Shown: positions 22,055 to 34,339, counted from the stretch's first letter. The stretch is 64,000 bases of DNA from Adiantum capillus-veneris (GCA_014529385.2 CM043958.1:138241043-138305042); one strand, 5' to 3'. Notes: a model not told the origin generated them from the sequence alone. A program made the numbers and translations.

Positions 22055-22689
22055 TCACAAAACATTTCCCTCTAATATTCATAATACTAGGTCTATTTAG
22101 AATGCCTCCCCCCCTCCTATTTGGAGTCCTCCTTGACGACATGGTATCGCCAAGGGTACGTGCTATGCTCGGGCAATCAAAAATTGTGCCTATGCAGCCT
22201 TGTAATGTAGCCCTATTATGCATACACAGTCAATGCATGGAAAAATCTATGATGTGAAGATGTGGGTATAAGCAATTTTCTTATGGGCATTTGCTGGCGA
22301 CGCTTCCTATTCTAAGCAATGTACTGGTCTTTGAAGCTCTTATGTCGTTTGCTTGATTGAAGATTGTAGAGATTTTTTGAAGGCTTACTTATCTATTTGA
22401 TGCTTCTTTGGGATCCATTTTAGCCTTGTGGTTGGTTGTCCTATTTGGAATTGTTCCTAGAGTGGGTTTTCTTCTAATTGTACTATAATTGTAGGAGGAA
22501 TTGAAAGAGTTCATGCGGCGATGCAGTGAAAATATGTTTATTGGTTCCCTTTGGGACCCACTTCTTTGTGATTACTAGATGCTTCGTTGATGCTACTCAT
22601 TTCGAAACCCATACTTGTCCCTCGTTTGTTTGTGTTTGAAGAGTCTTCTTTGATCCACCTTGTCGTTGTGTGAGTCCACCTTTTCGATT

Positions 22690-22985
22690 GTTGTTTTCAG
22701 TGGTTTTTGATTTTAGATTTTGGGTTTTTGTTTTGGCTGGATGTACGGAGGTTTTCATTTTGTTTTTTGATTGAGTTTGGTGTTGGGTTTTATTTTTTTT
22801 TTGAATTGCTAAATGAACTATATTTTGAGTCGGTTTTATTATTTTTTTTAAATCAATCTTTGGTTTTTAAAAAAAAAAAAATTTTTGGAAATTTTTTTTT
22901 TTGTTTGTGGGTTTTTTTTAGGTTTTGATTTGTTTTATTTTTTGTTTTTGGATTTGGTTTTTTTTTTTTTTTGTTTGATTTTTTA
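22690..22985. repeat. T/G-rich low-complexity expansion in EA
   Basis: About 300 bp of T runs broken by single G or A. At the matching place EB (about 30020-30070) and EC (about 48730-48780) have only a short stretch, so the expansion is specific to EA. Confidence 0.7.
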
Positions 22986-23641
22986 ATCAAAGATTTTTGT
23001 GATTTTTCATCAAAGATTTTTATCTTTTGATCCATACCTATTTTTGGCCAATCTGGCTCTTTGGTATCCAGATTTGTCAAACTTTTTGGTTCTGACTTGT
23101 TGTTCTTTGCTTCTGGCCTTCTTTGGTTGTTACAAAAGTCGCTATTGATAGTGATGACCTGAGTTTCTGGTAGGGAATGTCATACAAATCATCAATGTCA
23201 CTCCTATCCTCAACAAAATTACATTCTAGAACATTCCCTTTGTGATTTGGCTCGTAATGGAAAGTTACTGTTTGTTTTCTCTTGGATTGCTATTTTTGAG
23301 ATGACTTTGGTATCCACTTGATTAGAGAATTGGTAGCTCGTTGACATCGCTGTGTTCTTCTTGACTAAGTCTTTTCTTCAAGTATGGGAGCCACGTTTGA
23401 GGGTACTTGTTGCAGTTGCGTTTCGACCAAGGATTTTGGAATCCACTTCTGATGCACTTCATTCCTGTAGTAGTGACATTGGTTCCTGGGTTTTTGATCT
23501 GGACAATCATAAAACCGTGCATTCGTTAAATTCATTCATGTCACCTACTGGGTCATCAGGATTTTGGTTGTTTGCATCTTCTTGAAGCTCCAAGTTTTCT
23601 ACGAAGTCGTAGAACTCGTCTTCTTCTCTGTCTTCATTTTC

Positions 23642-23968
23642 CTAGATCACACTTACTGCAAAGTAAGGAATGACATCATAGCCATTTTCATCACAAAACT
23701 TCGTTGTTGGATCGTCTTGAATAGCGTACACATCAAGAGTAGCCAAGATGTGTTCCCATTCAAGTGGCTCTAATGCTTCCTCAAGAAAGGGTCCTAGGAT
23801 GTAATCCGTATCTTCAATTGCCCTCTCTAGGATGCCTTCTTCTCGCTTTAAGCTTCCACATTGCAAAGCTCCACACATCCATAGTTCTTTAGGCTTACCC
23901 AACCATGTTGGAAGTTTTGATCCTTCTACAATAGTGGAATCAAACTCCTCCATAGGTGTTCTCGTCAC
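23642..23968 (-). pseudogene. Family E conserved region after protease (EA)
   Basis: Encodes GKPKELWMCGALQCGSLKRE, EALEPLEWEHILATLDVYAI and GYDVIPYFAVSVI. The same residues recur in EB and EC (49206-49505), so the segment was coding in the ancestor. I do not recognise a domain; there are no RT motifs. Confidence 0.5.
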
Positions 23969-23977
23969 ATCCTGTAA

Positions 23978-24490
23978 CTATGGTCCTGAAGATTTATTTT
24001 TGTCATAGTTTTCATATGTCTCAGCTAGATATGGGCATATCCCCAATCTTGGACCATTTTCAATTGTCTCATGTAATGGTCTTCCTAGAATGATATCATA
24101 GTTGTTCTTCTTGCCAAAGTCAACAATAGCAAAGGTTTGCTCATATTCAATGCCACAAGAAGTAACAACTGCTTTTTCTAACAGTCCTCGTTGTCTGTCT
24201 ACAAGATGCAATTTCATCGTAGTAGCCCTCGTTGTTGGTTTTCCCATTTTTTCCAAACCTCTTTTGTTGCGATGGCAACACCAGCTCTTTTGCCAAGGTT
24301 TGCCATGGTTTTTACAACTTGGAATTTCATGAGAAGAGTGGGTGTTCCCATCTTCTCCCTCATAATACTCTCCAACCTTGTTTAACGGCACTAGTCTAGT
24401 ATTTAGTTGAGGTATTTCAAGATCTTTGATCCCTTCCTCGATTTGAGTCATTGGTTTTGTTACACCAAATTTCTCTAGGCATTTTTCCAC
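23978..24490 (-). pseudogene. Family E retropepsin-like protease (EA), active site lost
   Basis: The domain is recognised by GVAIATKRGLEKMGKP-like sequence, FAIVDFGKKNNYDIILGRPL, the second-half motif of aspartic retroproteases. At the place where EC has a D-S-G active site the EA codons give G-K-R, and the frame is shifted. So this copy cannot be an active protease. It lies in the usual position after gag. Confidence 0.7.
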
Positions 24491-24491
24491 A

Positions 24492-25260
24492 TTAGCTTAC
24501 ATGTTTGTTCATATTCTGAGCAACTCGGCTGACGTTATTGTACAGGTGACTGGTGTTGACAAAATGTCTATCAATCCTTTTGAATCTATGACCTTGTTGG
24601 GAGACAGTCTCTGTGATGGAACTGCAACAACCTCTAACTTGGCCTCGTACTCTCCTGTATAGGATGGTAGTGTTCTTAACAAATGGGGTTGGATGTCCAT
24701 AGACTGTACAGATCCTTTGTCTCCCCAATACGATTCCACTTCTAGATTCATTTGAGATCCAGCCTCAAATTCCTCTATTAGTGGAAGAGACACTCCTCTT
24801 CCATCGTCCGTTTGGTTTACTTGTCTACTTATCCTTCATTGACCTCGCTGACTTGTTTCCTCAATTCATCGAGACCAGCTATTTCTTTACAACTGTCAGG
24901 TATATCTATGTGAAATCCCTCCTTATAGTTATACATGGTATATCAACACTATCCTCGGCTCTAGTGCTGGGTCCTTGAGCTTTTTTCCATGCTCATGACT
25001 TCAATCTAGCTCTTTTCATTCCTGGTTTGGTGGGACAAGGATCACATCCTCACTTTTTTCAACTTGTGGTTCTAGTAAAGCTTGGGCTTTTTGAATCATT
25101 TTCTTGCACATTTCAAACCTATCCTTATTGGATGCTTCCATCATCGGCATGTGTCTCATTTCTATAGGCATTCTAGAACCTAGCAGTAGAGTTTGTTGTC
25201 CTAAGGCCGCAGTTGTTGCCTTGAAACTCCTATTGGACCTGGCACATTCCACGTAACATA
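24492..25260 (-). pseudogene. Family E linker between gag and protease (EA)
   Basis: Contains NLEVESYWGDKGSVQSMD, PHLLRTLPSYTGEYEAKLEV and HFVNTSHLYNNVSRVAQN, and upstream MCKKMIQKAQALLEPQVEK. All are repeated in EB (31549-32291) and EC (50235-50840). I do not recognise a domain. Confidence 0.55.
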
Positions 25261-25399
25261 TCTGGGTGGAGTAGCTGCTACTAGAACAGGTTGTGCATAC
25301 CTCTCCCTAGAATATCCCATGCCATAGTAATACTCTTCTCTCATATGGTTTGTCCATTTTCTCTCAATTTAGCACCACGTAAGCTCCTTTGAGTTAGAA

Positions 25400-26710
25400 T
25401 TTTACAAGAGGAGCTAACCTCTTGACCATTTCATTGATAAACTTTTCTTGATCGACAGGTGTCGTTGGTTTTGCAATGGACTCACTCATCTGTGAATCAC
25501 TATGCTGAGAGGATGTGTCATCCTCTTGACTCTTACAATTGTTTTCTTTCTATTTCTCACAATTATCCACCAGATAAAGAGCTTCTTTGATCAATTTTTT
25601 TAACATCAAACTCCTTATCATATGCAAATCCTTTTTAAAACCGCATGTCTCATTCCCTGGATAAAGATCAGCATTAACTGTGCTTGCGTAGGAAGCTCCA
25701 CTCTTGGACAGAACTTGACATATCTCTTGATCTGTAATGCCGCTTTGTGTACTGATTCATCCTATTTATATTTGAATCTGTGGATTTGTGAGACAGTATT
25801 GTGAGCTATGCCTTTCTGCGAGGGTTCTTCTATGAATTCCTAAAACAGCTCGTCTAGAGTCTCAAAATCACATCTTTCCACTGAGTCAAACCATGTAGAC
25901 ACGTTATCTACCAAAGTCAATCCAAATCCCACAAACTGTGTTGTAAAATCCAAAATATCCTCTAATTTGATTACTCTTTTGAAAGCCGCTACGTGATCTC
26001 TCGGATCTTTATCTCCGGTGTATTTCTTGTTTACACATTTTTGGATCTGGGATGGTCTAACTCATCGATTGTCTACAAGTCTAACCACAGACTCTCCCAA
26101 TCCTTCTCTTGCTTTAGGTCTTCTACTATGCCTAGTTTCTTCTTCAAAGGGATTAGTCGTTCTGTTGGAGATTGGTCCTTTAAGAAGATTCACTTGAGGA
26201 GGCATGTTAGCCATCTCTGCGATCACTTCATCTCTCGTTATGGCTCTAGAAGGGAATCCAGGTGTCTCCCTTTTTGGAATCCTTGTAGGAATTCTCATGT
26301 TTGGTGGAGGTTGTTGTGGTCCTTCATTGACCAAATATCGAGCTATTTCTAAATGCACTCCATGGATTTGTGCTTTCTACAGCTCTGTATTCTTGTCCAT
26401 ACTTGTCAACAACTATAAACTTCGACTGATAGTCTACTCCGTATGTATAGTCATATAAGAGCTCGTAATCTGTCAGCTCTTCTAGGTATGGCTCTGAGCA
26501 CCTATATTGGTTGACCTTACTGTCGTCAACGTATCTATACAATACTTTACTCCTATGGTTTGTTATCCACAATCTTTCAACAAGATTGGTTTTGATCAAC
26601 TGCAAATTTGGAAGATCCATTATGGGTGGATACTCCTCTATTGCTGGGATCCTAAAGCTTGTATAAGCTGAGTTTGACTCTAAAGAGAACATGATCTCTG
26701 GGATTAACAA
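25400..26710 (-). pseudogene. Family E gag (EA)
   Basis: Pieces read ARYLVNEGPQQPPPNMRIP, EMANMPPQVNLLKGPIS, RPKAREGLGESVVRLVDNR and further down GDPRDHVAAFKRVIKL-like sequence and LYLVDNCE. The order resembles plant gypsy gag: a disordered N-terminus, then the capsid domain. Stops and frameshifts break it. The equivalent in EC is at 51960-52960. Confidence 0.55.
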
Positions 26711-27424
26711 CTCTTGCTTGATGTAACTATGTCCAAAACCGCGACCATTTTCTCAAAATTATCACTTTTGGACAATCCTAACTTGCGGATGCATTTTGAG
26801 GCCTTAAATCACATTCCGTGTCCTTTTGATGTGTCATCACATCTAGGCTGGGGATATTTGTTTTTTTGGCTACATTAGAGCTTGAGTGGTCTCTATGAGC
26901 CGTTTGCACATTTCTAATCTCTTTGTTTCAAATTCAGGATGTGGGTATGTCAATAATCTTTGATCCAAAGCATGGTTGGTCTTCAATCTTGCCTCTTAGG
27001 CTTGCAACAAAGCCTCTAAGGGTTCTAGAAATTTTTCCACTAAGATTGAACCTCTTAATGAAATTTTGAAAGATTCCGCACTTTCTACCTTTTCCTTGTT
27101 TTCCTTTTTGTGTTTAACATGTTCCCTCGTCTATTGCAGCTCTATCTCCAAGGAAATCTTCTCCTTTAGCCTTTTAGCTTTCATTTTGTGTCTCTTCGCT
27201 TTCCATGATTTTTTTGAGTCCTAATCGTTAAATTTTCAAACTCACTTTGACCTGGCAGAACTTTGCCTTGTCCTCGATCATCATGTTTCTTGTGGCTTAT
27301 TGAGCTTGAGCTCTAGTTACCACACTGATAGGAGTTGTTGGCTCAATTTTAGATGAATCACTTGAACAAGGCAAAACTCTAATGACATTCATCGTCACTT
27401 TTCCTTTGTTTTAAGGATTCTTGG

Positions 27425-27560
27425 GGCAATTTGGAAGTACATGATCTATCCCACAACCCTCACAAAACCCAAAAATCTTTGTTTGCTCACCCCTTCTGTG
27501 GAAAATATTGTGCCCAATGATTACCTCCACATTCATAGAAAGGACCTTTCAGTTGAGTGG
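27425..27560 (-). pseudogene. Variant zinc knuckle CX2CX3HX4C (EA)
   Basis: Minus strand GFCEGCGIDHVLPNCPKNP: the spacing is C-x2-C-x3-H-x4-C, one residue shorter than the usual knuckle. A second, broken knuckle (YECGGNHWAQYF) precedes it. It is followed by VTRAQAQ, as in EC. Confidence 0.6.
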
Positions 27561-27700
27561 CTTGTTGTGCCGCCATTGGATGTCATGTACTAGGAGGATA
27601 TCCTCCAGGTTTGTAGTTCTAATTTGCTATGAAGACGAGCATATTCTCATCCATTGTATAATGATTTTTTGTTGGTTGAGCAATGTATAGATTTACACAT

Positions 27701-29198
27701 TATGTTGGATATATGCTAGCTACACAAAAAAATTGTAAAGGGACAACACTATGGAAAATCAAGATGTTCTTCTTGATTTAATTGAGCCTCCTACTTAACC
27801 GTGTTTTGGTCAAATGGACAACTGGATCCATAAACAATGCCACAATGGAAAAAATTAGTATTCTTATGAAGATATCACCACTTTTGTTTTTGAGGATGAA
27901 ACTGATTCTCCAAGGGGGAATAATGTTAGGCCTAGGGTAAGACCGAACATGCCAAGGACCAAGACAAACAAATGGGTCCTATAAATAGCATGTCAAAGGG
28001 CCTATATAGAGCATATTTGGGTGGTTATTTGCATGTACTAGTCCCCTCTATTTCAGATACTTCTGGTTTGAGTCGCCATCTTCATCCAGTGAATTTTCCT
28101 TCTCCATGTAGAGACTCTCACAAAGTGTATATAGGGTAATGAAGGGGCACCTCATGTCACAGGCTATGCAAGAAACCATGGATAATAAAGCAGCATAACT
28201 TGAAGAGATTTTGCAACCTATAGAACAACACTGTTTGGTGCCACATCACAACATTGAAAATTATGTTTTTCAAGTAAATGAAAGGTCATTGTTAAAGTTG
28301 AGGGACAAGGAGGTGGTGGTCAAAGCAACCAGAATTGCCTTTGATGCAAAAATAATTCAGCACGTCATTGAGATGTTCAATGTTGATACATGGGTAGTCA
28401 ACATAATGGTAGATTGGTTGTGGCAGCCTTGTCTCATGTGCTAAGCTTGCCATTTTCTTCAAAACCTCAGCCGTGTTTAGCTAATGAGGTGAGCACATGC
28501 CTAAAAGAGAATGACCCAGAAAAGAAGAAACAAAAAGGGGAAGGACAAGGTATTCCGATCTCACCATTGGAATATTGACCAACATATAGATTTGCACCTG
28601 AAGTAATCAGTTTGAAGAATAACCCTAATTACGTCTCAGAGAATATTTTTAGTATGTTGCTAGCCAAAATCTAGAACCCTTAGGGGGTCATTAATCTAAG
28701 CTCAATCCTAAATAATAGTGTCATGCTTCACAAAAATAAGGTAAAAACCAAAATTTGTTTCAATCTTGTTATGCATGGCAATTCTTGTACTGGGCCACTT
28801 GCATTCCCCCACATGTCAATGCAACTATGGCTTGGGGGAAAGCTAGAGACCAAGCGATTGTTACTAATGAGAGTACTAAGTGGGATACTTAGGAAGGAAA
28901 AACAAGAGAGCTGGATCTAGTGGCAATTGGAGAAAAAGGACTACAAAATAATCAAAAGTAGGAAGATCAGAACCAAACACCAAGAAATAGAAGAATACAT
29001 TGAATCTCTTAGAACATATGAAGGTTTTTTTAAAAAAAAGGATTAGCAACTAGTACTCTAAATACATTCCAACCAAACGCTGGTTGGATCTAAGGGTCTT
29101 TTCTAGACAAAGAAATCAAACTTTGAGGTTTACCATCAAACACCCAATGTAAACAAGAATAGATTAGGGCCAGGTCTACAAAAATTCAATAAAACACA
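27701..29198 (+). other. Plus-strand retroelement remnants of unknown family
   Basis: At 27880-27960 the plus strand reads FEDETDSPRGNNVRP and then a stop, with CCAAGGGGGAATAA followed by TGTTAGGCCTAGGG, which looks like the end of a gypsy polyprotein, a polypurine tract and the start of an LTR. Further right, open pieces (28211-28578, with LKLRDKEVVVKATRIAFDAK and KENDPEKKKQKGEGQG; 28723-28920) are unrecognised. A T/A run lies at 29026-29039. Confidence 0.35.
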
Positions 29199-31099
29199 CA
29201 AAACATTTCCCTCTAATATTCATATATTAGGTACGCATTTAGAATGCCTCCCCCCCTCCTATTTGGAGTCCTCCTAGATGACAGGGTATCGCCAAGGGTA
29301 TGTGCTGTGCGCTCGTGCAATAAAACAAAGTGTCTATGCAGTCCTTGTAATGTGTCCCTATTATGCATATACAGTCAATGCATGGAAAAGATTTATGATG
29401 TGCAAGATGTGGGTATAAGAAATTTTCTTATTGCATTTTTTGGTAGGGTTTCCTACTCTAAGCAATGTGATGATCTTTGAAGCTCCCATGTTGTTTGCTT
29501 GATTGAAGGTTAGAGAGAGATTTGGACTCTCTCTTTGGTTGCCTTTGGTTTTTCTTCTTGAGCTTTTCCTGTGCATTCACTTCATTTCTTGATCTGTACA
29601 CCATATGCAACATGCAATGGTGAATTGAAATACTTGCTTTTTTTAACTATACTGTAACTGTAGGAGGAATTGAAAGAATTCAAGCGGCGGCGTGGTGACA
29701 ACAGTTTTATTGGTTTCCTTTGGAACCCACTTTGTCATTACTAGGTGTCTCGTTGATGTTGTTTAATTGGGAGTCCATACTTGTCCCTGCTTTGTTTGTG
29801 TTTGAAGAAACTTCTTTGGGATCCACCTTGTCTTTGTGTAAGTTAGCAGCGGTCTTTGCTTCAACCCTTGTATGCTTGGTTGAGGACGAGATTCAAACTT
29901 TGGGAGTTGATGCTCTAACAGTTTTGGAATCCAAATAAACTCCTAACCTCTTGAATCAACTTCTTTGGAACCCAAATCTGAGTTGTGAATGCTTGCTAAT
30001 TTGTAAAATTTTTAGCTATTCTTGCAAGCTTCGACTGTTTTTCTTTTGGCATTGGATCTTGTGATTTTTTATCAGAGATCTTCATTTTCCTGATTCATAC
30101 CTATTTTTGGTTGAGCGCTCTTTGATATCCAGATTTGTCTAATTGTTTGGTTTTGACTTGTTGTTCTTTTCTTTTGGCCTTCCTTGTTTATTACGGGAGT
30201 CGTTAGTGAGGGTGATGATCCGAGTTCCTGGCAGGGGATGTCAAAATAATCATAAATATTGCTACTATCCTTAGCAAGGTTGATATCTGGCAGTTTCTCC
30301 TGGTATTTTGGCTCGTTATGGAAAGTTACTATCTGTTTGCTCTTGGACTGTTGTGTCTGGAATGACTTTTCTAGCCAATTGATTAGTGAGCTGTAAGCTT
30401 TTTGACATGGTTGTCTTTGTTTTGGTTGAGGCTTTTCTTCCTGTATAGTAGCCACATATGAAGATGCTTGTTGCAGTTGCATCACCATGAGAGATTTTGG
30501 AATCCACTTTGATACACTTTATTCTTGTAGCGGTAACATTGGCTCCTAGATCTTTGATCTAAACAATCATAAAAAACCGTGCATTTGTTAAAGTGTCTTT
30601 TGTGTCACCTGCTAGGTCATCTGTATTTTTGTTGTTGGCATCTTCTTGAATCTCCAAGTTCTCTACAGAGTCATAGAACTTGTCTTCTTCTTCATCGTCA
30701 TTTCCTTGGACTACACTCACTGCAAAGTAAGGAACAACATCATAGCCATGTTGATCACAAAACTTTGTTGCTGGACCGTCTTAAATATCATACACATCCT
30801 GAGTAGCCAAGATGTGTTCCCATTCAAGTGGCTCTAAAGTTTCCTCAAGAAACGGTTATGGGATATAATCCTTATCTTCAATTTCTCTTTCTAGGATGCA
30901 TTCCTCTCGCTTCAAGCTTCCACATTGCAAAGCTCCACACATCCACAATCCTTTAGACTTACCCAACCATGATGGAAGTTTTAATTCTGCTACAGTAGCA
31001 GAATCAGACTATTCTAGAGGGGTTCGGTTTATGTCCTTGTAACTATGGTCCTTAAGATTTATCCTTGTTGTGGTTTCCATGTGTCTAAGATATATATGG

Positions 31100-31466
31100 T
31101 TGCATCCCCAATCTTAAACAATTTTCAATTGTCTCATGAATGGTCTTCGTAGAATGATATCATGATTGTTCTTCTTGCCAAAGTCAACAACAACAAACGT
31201 ATGCTCATATTCAATGCCACACGAAGTAACAATTGATTTTTCTAGAAGTCCTAGGGGCTTTTTGTGTGTCCGTCTGCAAGCTGCAGTTTCATCCTAATAA
31301 CCTTCACTGCTGGTTTTCCCCATTTTTTCAAGACCTCTTTTGTTGCGATGGCAGCCCTAGCTCCCTTATCAAGGTTCACCATGGTTTTTACACCTTGGAA
31401 TTCCACAAGAAGAATGGTATTCCCATATTCTCCCTCATAGTACTCTCCGAACTTGTTTAACGACAC
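31100..31466 (-). pseudogene. Family E protease (EB), active site altered
   Basis: Encodes FQGVKTMVNLDKGARAAIATKEVL, where the active-site triad reads D-K-G in place of D-S-G, followed by KPAVKVIRMKLQLADG and, after a frameshift, the DFGKKNN part. Probably inactive. Confidence 0.65.
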
Positions 31467-31548
31467 TGGCCTAGTGTTTAGTCAAGGCATTTATAGCTTT
31501 TTGATCCCTTCCTCAATTTGAGTCATTGGTTTTTTTACACCAAATTTC

Positions 31549-32291
31549 TCAAGGCATTTTCCCACAGTAGCCCACATGTTTGGCTGTATTCTGAACAACT
31601 TGGCTGACGTTATCGTACAGGTGATCAATGTCAACAAAATGTCTATCAGCCCTTGTGAATTGATGACCTTGTTGGAAGACAGTCTCTATGATGGGATTGC
31701 AACAACATCTGACTTGGCCTTGTACTCTCCCGTATAGGATGGTAGTATTCTTAGCAAATGGGGTTGACTGTCCATAGACTGTAAAAATCCTTTGTCTCCC
31801 CAATACGATTCCACTTCTAGATTCATTTGAAATCCACTCTCAATTTCCTCTATTGGTGGAAGAAACACTCCTCTCCCATCATCGATGTGGTTTACTCGTC
31901 TGCTTAGCTCACTCACTTCATTGGCCTCTCTGACTTGTTTTCACAATTTGTCAAGGCCATCTATTTCTTTGCAACTCTCAAGTATATCTATGTGAAATTC
32001 CTTGGAAGAGTTAATCGTTGTATTCAACACTATCCTTGGCTCTAGGTCCTTGAGCTTTGGCCCATGCTCATGATTGGAATCTGACTCTTTTTTTTCTTGG
32101 CTTGGTGGACTTACTGGTGTAGGTGGGACAGGGATCACATCCTTAAGTTTTCCAATTGGTGGTTCTAATAAAGCTTGGGCTGTTTGAATCATTTTCTTAC
32201 ACATTTCAAGCCTATGATTTTCTAGTTTTGCATAGGAATATGTCATCCACCTTTGTTCTTGGGTTTGGCTATTTTTGAGCCACCACTTCAT
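31549..32291 (-). pseudogene. Family E linker between gag and protease (EB)
   Basis: Carries FQMNLEVESYWGDKGFLQSM, RRVNHIDDGRGVFLPPIEE, MCKKMIQTAQALLEPPIGK and a Pro-rich stretch PVPPTPVSPPSQE. It is homologous to EA and EC. Function unknown. Confidence 0.55.
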
Positions 32292-32679
32292 AGGCTTTCA
32301 AAAGAGCATCTAGTGGCTCATTAACCTTCTTGACCAATAATGATCCTCTTGAACTAACACTTCTTGGTTTCTCCTCTGTGGATGGTTCTTCTGAAGGTTG
32401 AGACATCTGCTTAAGAGAAGGTGCAACTATCTCCTCATATTATCTTATCTTCTCTTTAACTTGGGTAAGCTAGTCAGCTAGGCATTTCTACTCTGGTTCC
32501 CTACATGATTTCATCCTAGCCTCTCTAGCTCTCTAGCTATTTTGTTTGCCCTTGGTTTTCTGACTAGGTGCATTGGTCTTTGGTTCACCCATCTCGGGAC
32601 TGACGTCAATTTCTATTTTCTCTATCTGTTGGTTCCATCAGCTTCTTTTTTAGCTTGTGCTCTTGTTTGTGTTGCATTT

Positions 32680-34087
32680 ATACGCTTCTATCGAAAAAAT
32701 TATACGTATAAGCCATTATACGCCGAAATCCCATATAATCACGGTATAGCTGTTTTATTTTCTTTTTGATCAAAAAATATCTTATATAAGAAACTGTCGC
32801 CAACTTCGATCGAAAGCAGTCCTAGAGCTTCAGCCAACTTTGATCAAAAGCAGTGCCAAAGATTGAGGAGGATTTTGGGACAACTAGAGCTTAAGGTAAT
32901 ATTTCCAACTTGTCCTGCTCTTTTCTAGCTTGTTTTTGTGTGTTGTGCCAAACTCGTGTGGTGCAGTTGTTTTACTCTCACCACAAACGTTGGCTTGGAG
33001 GTTATAGGCCACTTCATGATGTGTAGCCATCCGGCTCACTCCAGAAGTGTGTAGAAATTAGTCACTTTTCTTGTGATGTGTAGCCACTTGGCTCACTGCA
33101 GAGAAGGGTTTTAGGACAGACTTAGATTCTCACTTATGTGGTGCATTGTCTATCTCTCACCACAGGGCTGAGTTTAGGGTTTAGTGGTTGACTCCTGGTG
33201 TGCAATAGGCATGATGCTACACCTCTCACTTCAAAGTGGCCTATAGGTTGCTCAATTTTAGATCAACTCAAATTATCGTTTGTTTCACGTACACACAAGA
33301 GTTCTGTTCATCAAACAGAGATTGGAGAGATGCATAGTTTATGCCCTTTTCATCTTTCTGTGATGCACTGGCTACTCTTGTGTTTCAAACTCCAAAGACA
33401 CGTCATTGTTCATCACCAGATGACTTGGTGTTGTCTTGGATGTAAATACATACGCATTTGGTCTGCATTTGAGATTGTTAAGTTGTCTGCTCATGTTTGT
33501 GTTGTGAGTTCCACACACTTCATCAAGGATTGGATTAAGTCACATCATTGTTCTTACTACATAGAAGTATGAGGGATACGTTTGTTTACCTAAGAGTGGA
33601 GAGATGCATACCTATGCCCTCTTCATCTCAGCATGACACGCCTTGTACTTTTTAATCCGTAGATATGTCACTCATCAATAGATGACTTGGTGTTGTCTTG
33701 GATGTAAATATGTATGATGTTTGACCACAATCCAAGATTTCTAAATTGTTTGCTGATAGTTGTGTTGTGCGTTCCACACACTTCATTAGGGATTAGATTG
33801 ATTAAACTATCAATCAACATAACAACAACGTCCAGGACTTGTGTTGAGTGTACATCACACCAGCTAGGTTGTTCACATTCATGCTCCGATCATTTACGTG
33901 TATTATGTATCACACATAATAGGGTCCAGTTCTTGTGATGAGTGTACCTCACACTCCTAGCCTGTTCACCTCTCTCCATGTCTCTCTTTGTGTATTCTCC
34001 TCTCCATTGTACAATGTACTATGCAATCATAATATATCATCGTTTGCTATGAATTAAGTCAAATTATGTATGGAATATGGATTAACA
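32680..34087. repeat. Unassigned DNA with imperfect tandem repeats
   Basis: No coding sequence recognised. Segments 33320-33545 and 33597-33800 are imperfect direct repeats (GGAGAGATGCATA, GATGACTTGGTGTTGTCTTGGATGTAAATA, TTCCACACACTTCAT). Shorter repeats of GTGATGTGTAGCCA(C/T) with GGCTCACT occur at 33018-33095. This may be LTR or satellite-like DNA; it is bounded on the right by the CACTA terminus. Confidence 0.5.
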
Positions 34088-34120
34088 CACTACAAGAGGC
34101 TATTCATATTAGCGACGCTC
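34088..34120 (+). repeat. 5' terminal repeat of CACTA element 2
   Basis: CACTACAAGAGGCTATTC then ATATTAGCGACGCTC. CACTA ends are bound and cut by the transposase; the GCGACGCTC unit is repeated in inverted form in the palindrome just inside. Confidence 0.85.
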
Positions 34121-34132
34121 AAAAAAAAATCC

Positions 34133-34192
34133 CGGCGTCGCTATGAGCGTCGCAAATTTCTTTGTAAATTTGCGACGCTCATAGCGACGCCG
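34133..34192. repeat. Perfect 27-bp palindrome in CACTA subterminal region
   Basis: Arms 34133-34159 and 34166-34192 are exact reverse complements; loop CTTTGT. Each arm contains GCGTCGCTATGAGCGTCGC, that is two copies of the GCGACGC motif also seen at 34111-34120. Likely binding sites for the TNP1-type protein (inference from CACTA biology). Confidence 0.92.
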
Positions 34193-34222
34193 ACTGGGCT
34201 AAAAAAATAACAGAGAGCGCCC

Positions 34223-34251
34223 AAAAACTCAGATCTCAGATCTGAGTTTTT
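34223..34251. repeat. Second perfect palindrome, 14-bp arms
   Basis: AAAAACTCAGATCT, one central C, AGATCTGAGTTTTT. Flanked by GAGCGCCC and GGCGCCCT, which extend the symmetry in part. Confidence 0.9.
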
Positions 34252-34280
34252 CGGCGCCCTCAAGCAAGGAGCAGGTAACG

Positions 34281-34281
<1 letters not shown>

Positions 34282-34339
<58 letters not shown>

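Larger units (their letters stand above)
22055..27700 (-). mobile_element. Gag-protease retroelement family E, copy EA
   Basis: Minus-strand copy of a family present three times here. Order from high to low coordinates: zinc-knuckle segment (27430-27560), gag region (about 26710-25400), linker, protease (24490-23978), then 3' sequence with WEHILATLDVYAIQDDPTT and a terminal block (22055-22536) shared with EB. I find no reverse transcriptase or integrase motif anywhere in it. Many frameshifts. Compared with EC, about 850 bp between gag and the linker are missing, and the zinc segment stands before gag. Confidence 0.65.
29199..32675 (-). mobile_element. Gag-protease retroelement family E, copy EB (5' truncated)
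   Basis: It matches EA at its 3' end (29199-29709 against 22055-22536, including AGAATGCCTCCCCCCCTCC) and EC through the linker up to about 32670, where similarity stops abruptly inside the segment equal to EC 51300. Gag and zinc knuckle are missing. No RT or integrase is seen. Confidence 0.65.

Noticed and set aside
22853-23080. Lys/Asn-rich 75-codon frame
   Set aside because: It is the reverse of the T-rich expansion in EA.
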